Of a stretch of 64,000 nt of DNA, positions 37,477-47,919 are shown one piece after another. The notes under the pieces were generated by a model, which was not told the origin of the DNA, made no database searches, and saw only the letters and a list, made by a program, of their open reading frames with translations. Every line of letters begins with the position of its first letter. Within the stretch, counting starts at the first letter, position 1. This DNA is from Burkholderiales bacterium. GTDB taxonomy: Bacteria; Pseudomonadota; Gammaproteobacteria; Burkholderiales; Burkholderiaceae_C. The DNA lies in assembly GCA_947453625.1 (NCBI GenBank), contig CANGHK010000010.1:44046-108045 (forward strand), given 5' to 3'. The translations under genes were made by a program, and so were the position numbers.

Positions 37477-38517
37477 ATGCGTATCGGCTCCGCCAAGCAA
37501 ACTTACGCCGACGACACGGCGCTGTTCGACAGCCGCACGCAACTGGCCTGGGTGGCGGTGGGCGGGTGCGCGCTGCTGGCTTTCCCCTTCCTGGTCGACG
37601 ACTACTGGCTCTACCTGGCCTGCCTGGTGGCGATCAACGTGGCGAGCACGACCGGGCTGAACATCCTGACCGGCTACACCGGGCTGGTCAGCCTGGGCCA
37701 GGCCGCGTTCATGGGCATGGGCGGCTACACGGTGGCCATCCTGCAGATCCGCTACGGCACGCCGATGCTGCTGAACCTGTTGGCCGGTGGCGTGGTGGCG
37801 ATGGTCGCGGGCGTGCTGGTCGGCCTGCCGTCGCTGCGCGTCAAGGGCCTGTACCTGGCGATCGCCACCATCGCGGCCGGCGTCATTGCGCACTTCGTGT
37901 TCTCGCACTTCACCGTGCTGACCGGCGGCAGTGCCGGCTTGTCGTTGCCGCCGGGCCGGCTGTTCGGCATCGACCTCGACACCTCGTTCCGGCTGTATTG
38001 GGTGATCGTGCCCATCATGCTGCTCGGCCTGCTGGGCACGGCCAACCTGTTCCGCACCCGCATCGGCCGCGCCTTCATCGCCATCCGCGACCGCGACATC
38101 TCGGCCGCGGTGCTGGGCATCCCGCTGCTGCCCTACAAGCTGCTGTCGTTCGCGATCTCGTCGTTCTATGCCGGCGTGGCGGGCGGCCTGTTCGCCTACT
38201 TCTTTCGCGCGATAACGCCCGAGAGCTTTCCGCTGCTGATGTCGGTGTTCTTCCTGGCCGCGGTGATCGTCGGCGGCATGGGCACGGTGCTGGGCAGCGT
38301 GCTGGGCGCGGTGTTCATGACGCTGGTGCCCGAACTGCTCAAGCTCATCGTCGGCTGGCTGCCGCTGGGCGACAGCGCCACGCTGATCCTGTCGCCGGTG
38401 CGCACCATCGTGTTTGGCGCGTTCATCGTGCTGTTCCTGATCTTCGAGCCCCTCGGCCTGGCCGAGATGTGGCGCCGCACCCGGCGGCTGTTCCATCTCT
38501 GGCCTTTCCGAACCTGA
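37477..38517 (+). CDS. livM: Branched-chain amino acid-type ABC permease (LivM-like)
   Basis: Second permease of the transporter, 346 residues. LivM motifs are TTGLNILTGYTGLVSLGQAA, LRVKGLYLAIATIA, the coupling loop RIGRAFIAIRDRDISAAVLG and VGGMGTVLGSVLGAVFMTLV. It starts one base after the livH stop. A second LivM-type gene at 46629-47624 on the other strand is clearly divergent from this one. Confidence 0.94.
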   Translation: MRIGSAKQTYADDTALFDSRTQLAWVAVGGCALLAFPFLVDDYWLYLACLVAINVASTTGLNILTGYTGLVSLGQAAFMGMGGYTVAILQIRYGTPMLLNLLAGGVVAMVAGVLVGLPSLRVKGLYLAIATIAAGVIAHFVFSHFTVLTGGSAGLSLPPGRLFGIDLDTSFRLYWVIVPIMLLGLLGTANLFRTRIGRAFIAIRDRDISAAVLGIPLLPYKLLSFAISSFYAGVAGGLFAYFFRAITPESFPLLMSVFFLAAVIVGGMGTVLGSVLGAVFMTLVPELLKLIVGWLPLGDSATLILSPVRTIVFGAFIVLFLIFEPLGLAEMWRRTRRLFHLWPFRT

Positions 38518-38589
38518 CGTTTTGCACCTGACGTTTCACAGCGGACCGGGCGACCGCCGCAACCCCCTCTCATTCGCAAGGAGACCCCC

Positions 38590-39825
38590 ATGACGATCAG
38601 CAAACTGAACCCGCCCAAGCAACTCAACAAACGCGAACTGCTGGCGCTCGGCCTGGCCGCGGCCGCCACCACGCTGGCGCCCGAGGTGATGGCCCAGAAA
38701 GCCGCCGCCAAGCCGGCAGCGGCCGCCGCGCCGGGCGAGGAGATCGTGCTCGGCGCGTCGGTGCCGCTGACCGGCGTGTTCGCCTTCGCCGGGGTCGCGG
38801 TCGACGCCGGCATGAAGGACTACCTGACCCTCCTCAACGAGGGCGGCGGCATCCTGGGCCGCAAAGTGCGTTATGCCGGCGAGGACACCGGCTACAAGGT
38901 CGACCAGTCGATGGCGGTGTTCAAGCGCATCACCAGCCAGAACAAGGTCAACCTGTACTACGGCGACTCCACCGCTTTCTCGAAAGCCGTCAACCCCGAG
39001 TTGGAGCGCAACGGCAACATCCTGATGACCGGCGCCACCTTCGGCAGGGAGTTCAGCGACGCCGCCAAGTACCCGCTGCAGTTCATGGTCGGCCCCGACT
39101 ACAGCGAGATGGTGGGCATATTGCTGCGCTACATCGCCAAGGAAAAGCCCGGCGCCAAGGTGGCGCTGATCTATTCCGACACCGAGTTCGGCCGCGACCC
39201 GGTGGAGGCCGCGCGCGCCAGCATCAAGCGCCTGGGCCTGAGCCTGGCCACCGAGATCGTCACGCCGCCGGCCAGCGTCGACGTCTCGGCCGAGATCATC
39301 AAGCTGCGCCGCGCCGACCCCGACTTCACCATCTTCCACGGCTATGTCTCGGCGCCCATCCCCGAGTTCATCAACCAGTCCAAGTCGCTGGGCCTGAAGT
39401 CGAAGTTCATGGGCACCTTCTGGTCGATGGACAACACCACCGTGATGCGCATGGGTGCCGCGGCCGACGGCTTCCTGGGCGTGATGCCCTACCGCTACTA
39501 CTACGACACCGAGGGCAAGTCGCCGATGCTCGACCGCATCCGCAAGCTGCGGCCCGAGTACCAGACCGCCGGCTATATGCAGGGCTTCCTGGCCGCGATG
39601 CTGTTGACCGAGGCGGCGCGCCGCACGCTGGCCGCCGGCAACACGCTGACCGGCAAGAACATGAAGATCGCGCTCAGCTCGATCCGCGGCTACGACACCG
39701 GCGGCATCATCGGCGTGCCGCTTTCGATCAAGGGCAACTCCATCCCCATCGGCCGCATCTACCGCGCTGACTTCAAGCAGCAGAAGATGGTGCCGGCCTC
39801 CGACTGGATAGACCTCAACCTCTGA
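38590..39825 (+). CDS. ABC transporter substrate-binding protein (LivK/type I periplasmic)
   Basis: Periplasmic binding protein of 411 residues with an N-terminal signal (KRELLALGLAAAATTLAPEVMAQ) and then an Ala/Lys-rich stretch. The mature protein begins EIVLGASVPLTGVFAFAGV and has NEGGGILGRKVRYAGEDTGY and VALIYSDTEFGRDPVEAAR, typical of type I receptors that bind branched or aromatic carboxylates. AAGGAG precedes ATG 38590. It sits between livM and livF, 72 bp and 28 bp away. Confidence 0.92.
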   Translation: MTISKLNPPKQLNKRELLALGLAAAATTLAPEVMAQKAAAKPAAAAAPGEEIVLGASVPLTGVFAFAGVAVDAGMKDYLTLLNEGGGILGRKVRYAGEDTGYKVDQSMAVFKRITSQNKVNLYYGDSTAFSKAVNPELERNGNILMTGATFGREFSDAAKYPLQFMVGPDYSEMVGILLRYIAKEKPGAKVALIYSDTEFGRDPVEAARASIKRLGLSLATEIVTPPASVDVSAEIIKLRRADPDFTIFHGYVSAPIPEFINQSKSLGLKSKFMGTFWSMDNTTVMRMGAAADGFLGVMPYRYYYDTEGKSPMLDRIRKLRPEYQTAGYMQGFLAAMLLTEAARRTLAAGNTLTGKNMKIALSSIRGYDTGGIIGVPLSIKGNSIPIGRIYRADFKQQKMVPASDWIDLNL

Positions 39826-39853
39826 CCGTCGCAACGCCCATGAAAGCCCGCGC

Positions 39854-40662
<809 letters not shown>

Positions 40663-40666
<4 letters not shown>

Positions 40667-42504
40667 TCGCCGGGCGCAGCATGAACATCGCCGGCATCGA
40701 ACTCTCCACCCACCTGACGCTGCCGCAGGTGCTGCGCCAGCACGCGCAGACCCAGCCCGCGCGCGTCGCCTTGCGCCAGAAGGAACATGGCATCTGGAAG
40801 CCGCTGAACTGGGCCGATGTGCACCGCCGCGCGCTGCATGTCGGCCTGGGGCTGCGCGCGATCGGCCTGTCCGAAGGCGGCCATGTCGGCGTGCTGGCGG
40901 AAAACCGCGTCGAGTGGGTGCTGGCCCAACTCGGTGCCGGCCTGGTCGGCAGCGTGACGGTGGGCGTCTACCCGACCAGCCCGAGCTCAGAGGTGGCCTA
41001 TGTGCTGGCCCATGCCGACGCCGAGATCGTGGTCTGCGAGGACCAGGAGCAAAGCGACAAGATCCTCGAGGCGCGCGACCAGCTGCCGCGCCTGAAGCGG
41101 GTCATCGTGATGGAGCGCAAGGGCCTGGCCGACACCCGGGCGCTGGCGCCCGAACTGGTGCTCGGCTTTGCCGAACTGGAGGCGCTGGGCGAGAGATCGG
41201 CGCAGCAGGACGCCGGCGTCGTCGACCAGGTGCTGGCGCGCCAGACGCTGGACGACACCGCGCTGATCATCTACACCTCGGGGTCCACCGGCAAACCCAA
41301 GGGCGCGATGATCAGCTACGGCAACGTCGCGGCGATGGCGCCCGGCGCGATCGAGCGCTTCGGCCTGACGCCGCAGACCAGCCATTTGTCCTACCTGCCG
41401 CTGTGCCATGTGGCCGAGCAGATGCTGACGGTGTTCGTGCCGCTCTACCTGGGCTCAAGGGTGGACTTCGGCGAGAGCATACGCACCGTGCAGGAAGACC
41501 TGCGCGAAGTGGCGCCGACCATGTTCCTGGGCGTGCCGCGGATCTGGGAGAAGCTGCATTCGTCGATCAGCATCAAGATGGCCGAGACCGGACGGCTGCG
41601 ACGCTGGGGCTTCGAGCGCGGCCTGCGCGCCTGCGCGCCCTTTGCCAGCAAGTCAGCGCAGCAGCGCACGCTGGCCGAGCGGCTGGTGTTTGCTTTCTAC
41701 TACCTGCTGATCTTCCGTTCGCTGCACAACTTCATCGGCCTGCGCCGAGCGCGTGTGGCACTGACCGGCGCCGCGCCGATCTCGCCGGCCATCGTCCAGT
41801 ATTTCCGCAGCCTGGGCGTGCCGCTGATCGAGGCCTACGGCATGACCGAGACCAGCGGCGTGGTGTTGTCGCAGCACCCGGACAAGATCGTGCCGGCCAC
41901 CGTGGGCGAACCCACGCTGGGCGTGGAATACCGCCTCAGCGAACAGGGCGAGCTGCAACTGCGCGGCGGGATGGTGTTCAAGGGCTATTACAAGAGCCCC
42001 GAGGCCACCGCCGCCACCGTCATCGACGGCTGGCTGCACACCGGTGACGTGGTGCAGCCGGTGGACGGCGCGCTGCGCATCGTCGACCGGCTCAAGGACA
42101 TCATGATCACCGCCGGTGGCAAGAACCTGACGCCGTCCGAGATCGAGAACACGATGAAGGGCAGCCCCTTCATCAAGGAATGCGTGATCGTGGCCGACGC
42201 GCGGCGCTTCGTCGGCGCGCTGGTGCAGATCGACTTCGAGTCGGTCGCGCAATGGGCGCAGACGCGCGGGCTGCTGTTCACCCACTTCCGCTCGCTGGTC
42301 GAGCACCCCGAGGTGCGGGCCCTGGTGCAGCGCGAGATCGATGCCGGCAACGCCGGGCTGGCCCAGGTGGCGCAGATCCGCCGCTTCTACCTGCTGGTCA
42401 AGGAACTCGACCATGACGACGGCGAGGTCACGGCCACGATGAAGGTGCGTCGGGCCAGCGTCTACAAGTCCTACGCGCGGGAGATCGAGGCGCTGTATGC
42501 CTGA
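40663..42504 (+). CDS. AMP-dependent acyl-CoA synthetase (long-chain FadD/FAA-type)
   Basis: ANL-superfamily acyl-CoA ligase of 613 residues. The P-loop TSGSTGKPKG is at 205-214, followed by YLPLCHVAEQM, VALTGAAPISPAIVQYF, EAYGMTETSGV and IVDRLKDIMITAGGKNLTP. It belongs to the FAA1-like group (COG1022). It would convert the acid imported by the Liv-type transporter to its CoA thioester. The start is GTG 40663 overlapping livF by 4 bp; ATG 40681, six codons in, is the alternative. The gene overlaps the following TetR gene by 8 bp. Confidence 0.92.
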
Positions 42505-43240
42505 AGCCAGGCCGCCGCGGGGGGCAGCCTCCAGCGCCCCGGCGCCGGCTGCTGCCGCCCAGGCGCTGGCTTCCCCCTGGGGCCCCGTGCGGGGCAGGGC
42601 GCAGCAGCGCGCCCTCAAGCGCGAGGCGGTGCTGCGCACGGCGGCGCAGTTGTTCAACGAGAAGGGTTATGCCGCCAGCACGCTCGACGAGGTGGCCGAG
42701 CGCCTGGGCGTGAGCAAGCCGACGGTCTACTACTACGTCGACAGCAAGGACGCGATCCTGTTCGAGTGCGTTCGCACCGGTCTCGAGTTGCTGCAGAACG
42801 CGATCCGCGACGCCGACGCGGCCGGCGGCCGCGCCATCGACAAACTGGTGGCCGCGATGCGCCAGTATGTGGCGATCGTCACCACCGACTTCGGCCGCTG
42901 CGTCATCCGCGTCGGCGATGACGCCCTGTCGCCCGGCAACCAGCGCAAGCTGCGCCGCATGAAGATCACCCTGGACCGCGAGTTCCGCGCGCTGGTCCGC
43001 CAGGGCATGGACGAAGGTTCGATCGCGCCCTGCGACCCCAAGGTGGCGGCCTTCGCCGTGGCGGGGGCGCTGAGCTGGATAGGCCGCTGGTACCGCCCTG
43101 GCGGCGGGCTGGCGCCGGCCGACATCGCCGCGCAGTGCATCGCCTTGCTGACGCGCGGGCTGTGCAGCGAGACCGCCAGGGCCGGCGGCTACCCGTCAAA
43201 CAGCAGCCGGCCGGACACGGCCGGTTTGTCGACCGACTGA
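42497..43240 (+). CDS. TetR/AcrR family transcriptional regulator
   Basis: Repressor-type regulator of 247 residues. After a ~38-residue Ala/Pro-rich leader, the HTH spans about 42-90: KREAVLRTAAQLFNEKGYAA, TLDEVAERLGVSKPTVYYYV. The C-terminal ligand-binding domain is helical. It sits inside the operon between the acyl-CoA ligase and the enoyl-CoA hydratase, so it probably autoregulates the unit in response to an acyl-CoA. ATG 42497 lies within the ligase stop region (8-bp overlap); a GTG at residue 31 would remove the leader. Confidence 0.9.
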   Translation: MPEARPPRGAASSAPAPAAAAQALASPWGPVRGRAQQRALKREAVLRTAAQLFNEKGYAASTLDEVAERLGVSKPTVYYYVDSKDAILFECVRTGLELLQNAIRDADAAGGRAIDKLVAAMRQYVAIVTTDFGRCVIRVGDDALSPGNQRKLRRMKITLDREFRALVRQGMDEGSIAPCDPKVAAFAVAGALSWIGRWYRPGGGLAPADIAAQCIALLTRGLCSETARAGGYPSNSSRPDTAGLSTD

Positions 43241-43338
43241 AGCCCGGCCCCAGGGTTTTCAGCGGTGCAATACGACCACAAGACGCATGCCAGCCGCGCC
43301 GCGGCAAGGCATGCTTGCCATTGAAGGAGTTCCCCCCC

Positions 43339-44151
43339 ATGCCGACCCCCCCGTCATCCATCCCCGCCACCCCGTCCACCCCGTCCACCCCGGTCACCCA
43401 GTACGCGCTGCGCCAGGGCGCGGCCTGGATCACCATGAACCGCCCCGAGCAGCGCAACGCGCTGTCGGCGGCCTTGGTCAACGAGTTGTCCGACCACCTG
43501 GACGCGGCGATCGCCGACCCGGCCGTGCGCTGCATCGTGCTCACGGGCAACGGCCCGGCCTTCTGCGCCGGCGCCGACCTGAAGAGCCCGCCCGGCCAGA
43601 CCGTGAGCGGGCGCGCCGGTGTCTCGCTGGCCGACCTGCTGGCCCGCATCCAGGATGCACCCAAGCCGGTGATCGCCGCCATCAACGGCGCGGCCTTTGC
43701 CGGCGGCCTGGGCCTGGTGGGTGCCAGCGACATCGTGGTGACGGTGGACGAGGCCGTTTTCAGTTTCTCGGAAGTCAAGATCGGCGTGATCCCCGCGGTG
43801 ATCTCGGTGGTCTGCCTGCCCAAGCTGGGCCCGCACCATGGCATGAAGCTGTTCCTCACCGGCGAGCGCTTCAGCGGCACGCAGGCGGTGGCGATGGGCC
43901 TGGCCCATCTGGCGGTGCCCGCCAGCGGGCTGGCGGTCGCGGTGCAGCAGCAGATCGACGCCATCAACGCGGCGGGCCCGATCGCCGTGGCCGAATGCAA
44001 GAAGCTGGTGCGCCGCATCCCCACGCTGCCGCGCGACGCCGCGTTTGCCGAGGCCACCACCTGGAGCACCCGGATGTTCCTCAGCGCCGAGGCCAGCGAA
44101 GGCATGGCCGCCTTCCGCGAGAAGCGCAAGCCAAACTGGGTTCAAGACTGA
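43339..44151 (+). CDS. Enoyl-CoA hydratase/isomerase family protein
   Basis: Crotonase-fold protein of 270 residues. The first 17 are a Pro/Thr/Ser-rich leader encoded by a short repeat (43362-43400). The oxyanion segment AFCAGADLKSP and NGAAFAGGLGLVGASD are present. The second hydratase glutamate is kept in FSFSEVKIG, but the first is missing (GGLGLVG), so activity may differ from simple hydration. AAGGAG at 43324-43329 supports ATG 43339. A 98-bp gap after the tetR gene could hold a secondary promoter. Confidence 0.9.
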   Translation: MPTPPSSIPATPSTPSTPVTQYALRQGAAWITMNRPEQRNALSAALVNELSDHLDAAIADPAVRCIVLTGNGPAFCAGADLKSPPGQTVSGRAGVSLADLLARIQDAPKPVIAAINGAAFAGGLGLVGASDIVVTVDEAVFSFSEVKIGVIPAVISVVCLPKLGPHHGMKLFLTGERFSGTQAVAMGLAHLAVPASGLAVAVQQQIDAINAAGPIAVAECKKLVRRIPTLPRDAAFAEATTWSTRMFLSAEASEGMAAFREKRKPNWVQD

Positions 44152-44163
44152 AATGACGCTGAC

Positions 44164-45384
44164 ATGACCGCCCGGCAACCCTTGGAGACGACCGTGACCG
44201 ACCCCGACACCTTTCGCGCGGAGGTGGCCGCCTGGCTGCAGGCCAACCGCCCGCCCGAACCCGACTTCCTGCTGCCCGAGTCCTTCATGGAGGTGGGCAC
44301 CGACGCCCAGTTCCACTACCTGCGCGACTGGCAGCGCAAGGCCTACCACGCCGGCTACCTGGGCATGGCCTGGCCCCAGGCCTACGGCGGCGGCGGCAAG
44401 CCGCAGGCGCTGCAAGACATCGCCACCGCCGAGATGGCGCGCGCCAAAGTACCTTTCTTCCCCAACACCATCGGCCTGTTCTGGGCCGGCCCGCTGATCC
44501 TGGCCATAGGCACCGAAGAACAGAAGCGCCGCTACATCCCCGGCATCCTCAGTGGCGACGACATCTGGTGCCAGGGTTTCAGCGAGCCCGACCAGGGCAG
44601 CGACCTGGCCAATGCCCAGACCCGGGCCTGGCGCGACGGCGACGACTACGTCATCAACGGCGCCAAGATCTGGACCAGCCTGGGCAGCCATGCCAAGTAC
44701 ATGATCCTGCTGGCCCGCACCAACCCCGACCAGAAGCGCTACGCCGGTCTGTCCTACTTCCTGATCCCGATGCACACGCCGGGCATCAGTACCCGGCCGA
44801 TCCGCAAGCTGACCGGGGAATACGGCTTCACCCAGACCTTCTTCGACAACGCCCGCGTGCCGGCCGACTGCCTGATGGGCCGCGAGGGCGAAGGCTGGTC
44901 GATCGCGATGAAGACGCTGACTTTCGAGCGCGGCGCCGCGGGTGGCCAGGCCGGCGGCCTGAACCGCATGGCGGTGACGGTGGACGACGTGGTGGAACTG
45001 GCCCGCCGTTCGCGCCGCGACGGCCGTCCGGCGCTGGAAGACGCGTTCGTGCGCGACCAACTGGCCCGCTTCATGATCGAGGCCCAGGGCGACCGCCTGT
45101 GCGGCAGCCGGGCCCAGACCCCGGCGCTGTGCAGCGAGCGGCCCGATGCCATCCCGCTGTCGAACAAGCTGCGCGTCACCGAGCACTCGCGCCGGCTGTT
45201 CCAGTTCGCCATCAGCCTGCAGGGCGCCAACGCGTCGCGCTGGGTGGGCGACGCCGGGGCGGTGGACGGCGGCAAATGGCAGCGCGCCTACTTCAACGCC
45301 TTCTCCGCCACCATAGGCGGCGGGCCCAGCCAGATCCAGGCCAACATCGTGGGCGAACGCGTCCTCGGGCTTCCGAAAGACTGA
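44164..45384 (+). CDS. Acyl-CoA dehydrogenase family protein (first of a pair)
   Basis: Acyl-CoA dehydrogenase of 406 residues. Motifs are WCQGFSEPDQGSDLANAQT (the flavin/substrate strand), YVINGAKIWTSLGSHAKYM and the C-terminal QGANASRW and GPSQIQANIVGERVLGLPKD. The last segment is the usual end of the IBD/ACAD-large subgroup. It starts 12 bp after the crotonase gene and ends 5 bp before a second, divergent acyl-CoA dehydrogenase gene. Such pairs often form a heteromer in which only one partner is catalytic, as in steroid side-chain degradation; this is an inference here. Confidence 0.92.
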   Translation: MTARQPLETTVTDPDTFRAEVAAWLQANRPPEPDFLLPESFMEVGTDAQFHYLRDWQRKAYHAGYLGMAWPQAYGGGGKPQALQDIATAEMARAKVPFFPNTIGLFWAGPLILAIGTEEQKRRYIPGILSGDDIWCQGFSEPDQGSDLANAQTRAWRDGDDYVINGAKIWTSLGSHAKYMILLARTNPDQKRYAGLSYFLIPMHTPGISTRPIRKLTGEYGFTQTFFDNARVPADCLMGREGEGWSIAMKTLTFERGAAGGQAGGLNRMAVTVDDVVELARRSRRDGRPALEDAFVRDQLARFMIEAQGDRLCGSRAQTPALCSERPDAIPLSNKLRVTEHSRRLFQFAISLQGANASRWVGDAGAVDGGKWQRAYFNAFSATIGGGPSQIQANIVGERVLGLPKD

Positions 45385-45389
45385 ACACC

Positions 45390-46550
45390 ATGCGTGACAC
45401 CGAGCCAACGGGCAGTCTGCCCACCCATATCCACTTCAGCGACGAGCAGGCCATGCTGCTCGACAGCGCGGCGGCCTTCTGCAAGCAGCGCTCGCCGTCG
45501 CTCACCGTGCGCGGCCTGATCCCCAGCGAGAGCGGCTTCAACCCCGCGGTGTGGGACGAAATCGTGCAACTGGGCTGGACCGGCCTGGCCATCCCCGAAG
45601 AGCATGGCGGCAGCGGCCTGCCGGTGGGCCATCTGGCGGTGATCGCCGAGCCGATGGGCCGCCACCTGCTGGCCACGCCCTTCACCAGCACCCAGCTGTG
45701 CATCCAGGGCCTGGTGGCCAGCGGCCACGCCGCGCTGCAAGGCCGCTGGCTGCCAGGGCTGGGCCAGGGCCTGATCGGCACGGTGGCCTTGTTCGAGGAC
45801 GACGGCGACTGGGACCTCGGGCGCCCGGCCTGCAGCGCCACGCGGGCTGGCGCCAGCGTGGCGCTGCACGGTGCCAAGACCCTGGTCACCGACGCGGCCG
45901 TGGCTGGCGTGGTGCTGGTCTCGGTGCTGCTGGACGGCGCGCCCGCGCTGGCCGTGCTGGCCACCGCTGACCTGCCGGCAGGCGCGCTGCAGCGCGAGAC
46001 GGTGATCGACGAGACCCGGCGCAGCCACCGCCTGGTGCTGGACGGCATCCAACTGGCGGCCGACGCGCTGATCACCGGCGCGGCCGCGCTGGCCGCGCTG
46101 CAGGCCATCCGCGGCGCGGCCTGGCTGCTGCTCAGCGCCGAGGCCGCCGGTGGCATGGCCGGCGCGCTCGACGTGACCGTCGACTACCTCAATACCCGCA
46201 CCGCCTTCGGCCGCAAGATCGGCAGCTACCAGGGCCTGAAACACCCCAGCGCCGACATCCTGGTCAGCCTGGAGCGGGCACGCTCGCATGTGGCCCATGC
46301 CGCCACGCTGCTGAACGAAGGCGCCGACGCCGAGGTGGCGCTGCGCATGGCCAAGGTGGAGGCCGGCGACGGCCTGGTGTTTGCCAGCGACCGGGCGGTG
46401 CAGTTCCACGGCGGCTTCGGCTTCACCTACGACTGCGACGCCCAGCTCTACCTGCGCCGCGGCCTGTGGCTGCAGGCCTGGTTTGGCGACGCCGCGCACC
46501 ACCGCCGCCGCCTGGCCGACAGGCTGTGGCCGCTGCAGGTGGCGGCCTGA
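45390..46550 (+). CDS. Acyl-CoA dehydrogenase family protein (second of a pair)
   Basis: Acyl-CoA dehydrogenase-fold protein of 386 residues, the small-partner type. The N-terminal HFSDEQAMLLDSAAAFCKQ, LGWTGLAIPEEHGGSGLPVG and the C-terminal VDYLNTRTAFGRKIGSYQGL and AVQFHGGFGFTYDCDAQLYL are family features. The central FAD/substrate strand is poorly conserved: there is no clear TEP-x-GS sequence. That fits the non-catalytic or heteromeric partner role. It is the last gene of the plus-strand operon. Confidence 0.91.
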   Translation: MRDTEPTGSLPTHIHFSDEQAMLLDSAAAFCKQRSPSLTVRGLIPSESGFNPAVWDEIVQLGWTGLAIPEEHGGSGLPVGHLAVIAEPMGRHLLATPFTSTQLCIQGLVASGHAALQGRWLPGLGQGLIGTVALFEDDGDWDLGRPACSATRAGASVALHGAKTLVTDAAVAGVVLVSVLLDGAPALAVLATADLPAGALQRETVIDETRRSHRLVLDGIQLAADALITGAAALAALQAIRGAAWLLLSAEAAGGMAGALDVTVDYLNTRTAFGRKIGSYQGLKHPSADILVSLERARSHVAHAATLLNEGADAEVALRMAKVEAGDGLVFASDRAVQFHGGFGFTYDCDAQLYLRRGLWLQAWFGDAAHHRRRLADRLWPLQVAA

Positions 46551-46559
46551 GCGGAGGCT

Positions 46560-46590
46560 GTTGAACAAGGCGCTTTGGCCCTGGCGGCCA
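46560..46590. repeat. Left copy of a 31-bp imperfect direct repeat
   Basis: Begins GTTGAACAAGGCGCT and matches 47853-47883 at 28 of 31 positions in the same orientation. The two copies bracket the orphan livM and the enoyl-CoA hydratase remnant. It may be the decayed end of an insertion sequence or a recombination footprint. Confidence 0.75.
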
Positions 46591-46628
46591 AGGCGCCGCG
46601 CAGCATCATCGGCTGCGCCGGGGCGGGT

Positions 46629-47624
46629 TCAGCCGACCCGCAGCACTGCGCTGCGGCGCAGCCGAGCCCAGGCGCTGTTGACCAGACCCGCGATGCCGTT
46701 CGGACACACGCACAGGAACAGGATCAGCACCACGCCATAGATCAGCGGCGTGTTCGACGTGTGCATCGATCGCGCTGCCGCGCCGACGACGACAAAGATG
46801 AACTGCAGAACGACCGCACCATAGATCGCCCCGCTCAGCGAGCCCAGGCCGCCGACCGCGATGCCGATCAGCAGGCCGAACGACAGGAACATCCCGAACA
46901 TGCCCGGCGCGACATAGCGCATCGACAGCGCCGCCAGCCCGCCGGCGATGCCGGTCAGCATCGCGCTGATGCCGAAGATCGCCGACTTGTAGAAGACCGT
47001 GTCTACGCCCATGGTCCGCGCCGCAATCGGATGATCCCGGATCGCGATGACCGCGCGGCCGACGCGGCCGCGCAGCAAGTTCGACGTCAGCAGGAACGAC
47101 AGCGCCAACAACAGCAGTGCCAGCAGGTAGAGCCATTGCTCGAAACTCAGCGGCAGACCGAAGGGCACCGCGGGCACGTCTATGCCCAGGCCTTGGCCAC
47201 CGCCGGTCCAGCGCTCCAGCACTTTCCACTTCGCGATGCTCGGCAGCACCGCACCCACGGCAAACGTGGCGATCGCCAGGTGCATGGGTTGCAGGCGAAG
47301 CAAGGGCAGGCCGAACAAGGCCCCGACCACCAGACAGACGACGCCCGCGACCGGCACCGCGACCCAATGCGCCATGCCGGCGTGCACGACGAGCAAGGTC
47401 GTCGCATAGGCGCCGAGCGCGTAAAACGCACCGTGCCCCAGCGATATCTGACCGTTGTAGCCCACCAGGACATTCATCCCGAGCAGCGCGAGCATGTAGA
47501 TCAAGATATTGGTGAACCGAAAGAGCTGGAAGTCCGATGCAAACATCGGGACCGAGGCGACCCCTCCGATCACCAGCAACAGGCCGAACAGGCGCCAGAG
47601 ACGGGGCTCAGAAGTCTGCTGCAT
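46629..47624 (-). CDS. Orphan branched-chain amino acid-type ABC permease (LivM-like)
   Basis: LivM-family permease of 331 residues with about nine hydrophobic segments. Motifs include GMNVLVGYNGQISLGHGAFYALGAY, split here around VGYNGQISLGHGAF, plus the coupling loop RVGRAVIAIRDHPIAARTMG and VGGLGSLSGAIYGAVVLQ. No livH, livF, livG or binding-protein gene accompanies it, so it is either non-functional or serves with a distant transporter. ATG 47624 overlaps the TGA of a truncated enoyl-CoA hydratase frame (TGATG), showing it was once in an operon downstream of such a gene. It is flanked by 31-bp direct repeats. Confidence 0.88.
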   Translation of the reverse strand: MQQTSEPRLWRLFGLLLVIGGVASVPMFASDFQLFRFTNILIYMLALLGMNVLVGYNGQISLGHGAFYALGAYATTLLVVHAGMAHWVAVPVAGVVCLVVGALFGLPLLRLQPMHLAIATFAVGAVLPSIAKWKVLERWTGGGQGLGIDVPAVPFGLPLSFEQWLYLLALLLLALSFLLTSNLLRGRVGRAVIAIRDHPIAARTMGVDTVFYKSAIFGISAMLTGIAGGLAALSMRYVAPGMFGMFLSFGLLIGIAVGGLGSLSGAIYGAVVLQFIFVVVGAAARSMHTSNTPLIYGVVLILFLCVCPNGIAGLVNSAWARLRRSAVLRVG

Positions 47625-47701
47625 CACCGATCCGTGAACCCACGTTTTCTCTTCTCGAAGAAAGCCGCTATGCCATGCTGGCCGTCTGCGCTGACCACCC
47701 C
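47624..47701 (-). pseudogene. C-terminal remnant of an enoyl-CoA hydratase gene
   Basis: On the minus strand, the frame ending in the TGA at 47626-47624 encodes GIAAFFEKRKRGFTDR, the standard tail of crotonase-family proteins (compare GMAAFREKRKPNW in the intact gene at 43339). Homology is lost upstream of about 47701; the frame reaches a stop at 47756-47758 with no start codon. Only the last ~25 codons survive. The stop still overlaps the livM ATG, so the junction with livM is original and the break lies within the hydratase gene. Confidence 0.8.
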
Positions 47702-47852
47702 GACGGCACACGCACAGTCCGCACCGCGGTGCCCTAAAAAGTCGTGAACCTGTGCTTAGCCGGGCCGGCGGGCAATCGACGCTTCATCGCTGCGAGCACC
47801 TCGCGCTAGCGCACCGTGCCCCGCAGCCTGGCCAACAGGCTGACCCGAAGCG

Positions 47853-47883
47853 GTTGAGCAAGGCGCTGTGGCCATGGCGGCCA
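47853..47883. repeat. Right copy of the 31-bp imperfect direct repeat
   Basis: Begins GTTGAGCAAGGCGCT; 28 of 31 bases match 46560-46590. It lies between the hydratase remnant and the class II aldolase gene. The ~150 bp between the remnant and this repeat contain nothing I recognise. Confidence 0.75.
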
Positions 47884-47919
47884 CATCACCTTGCCATCCG
47901 CGTCAACCCGGCCTGGCAA

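Noticed and set aside
43362..43400. Short C/A-rich repeat at the start of the enoyl-CoA hydratase gene as a regulatory repeat
   Set aside because: It encodes an ordinary Pro/Thr/Ser leader, is imperfect, and nothing links it to phase variation.
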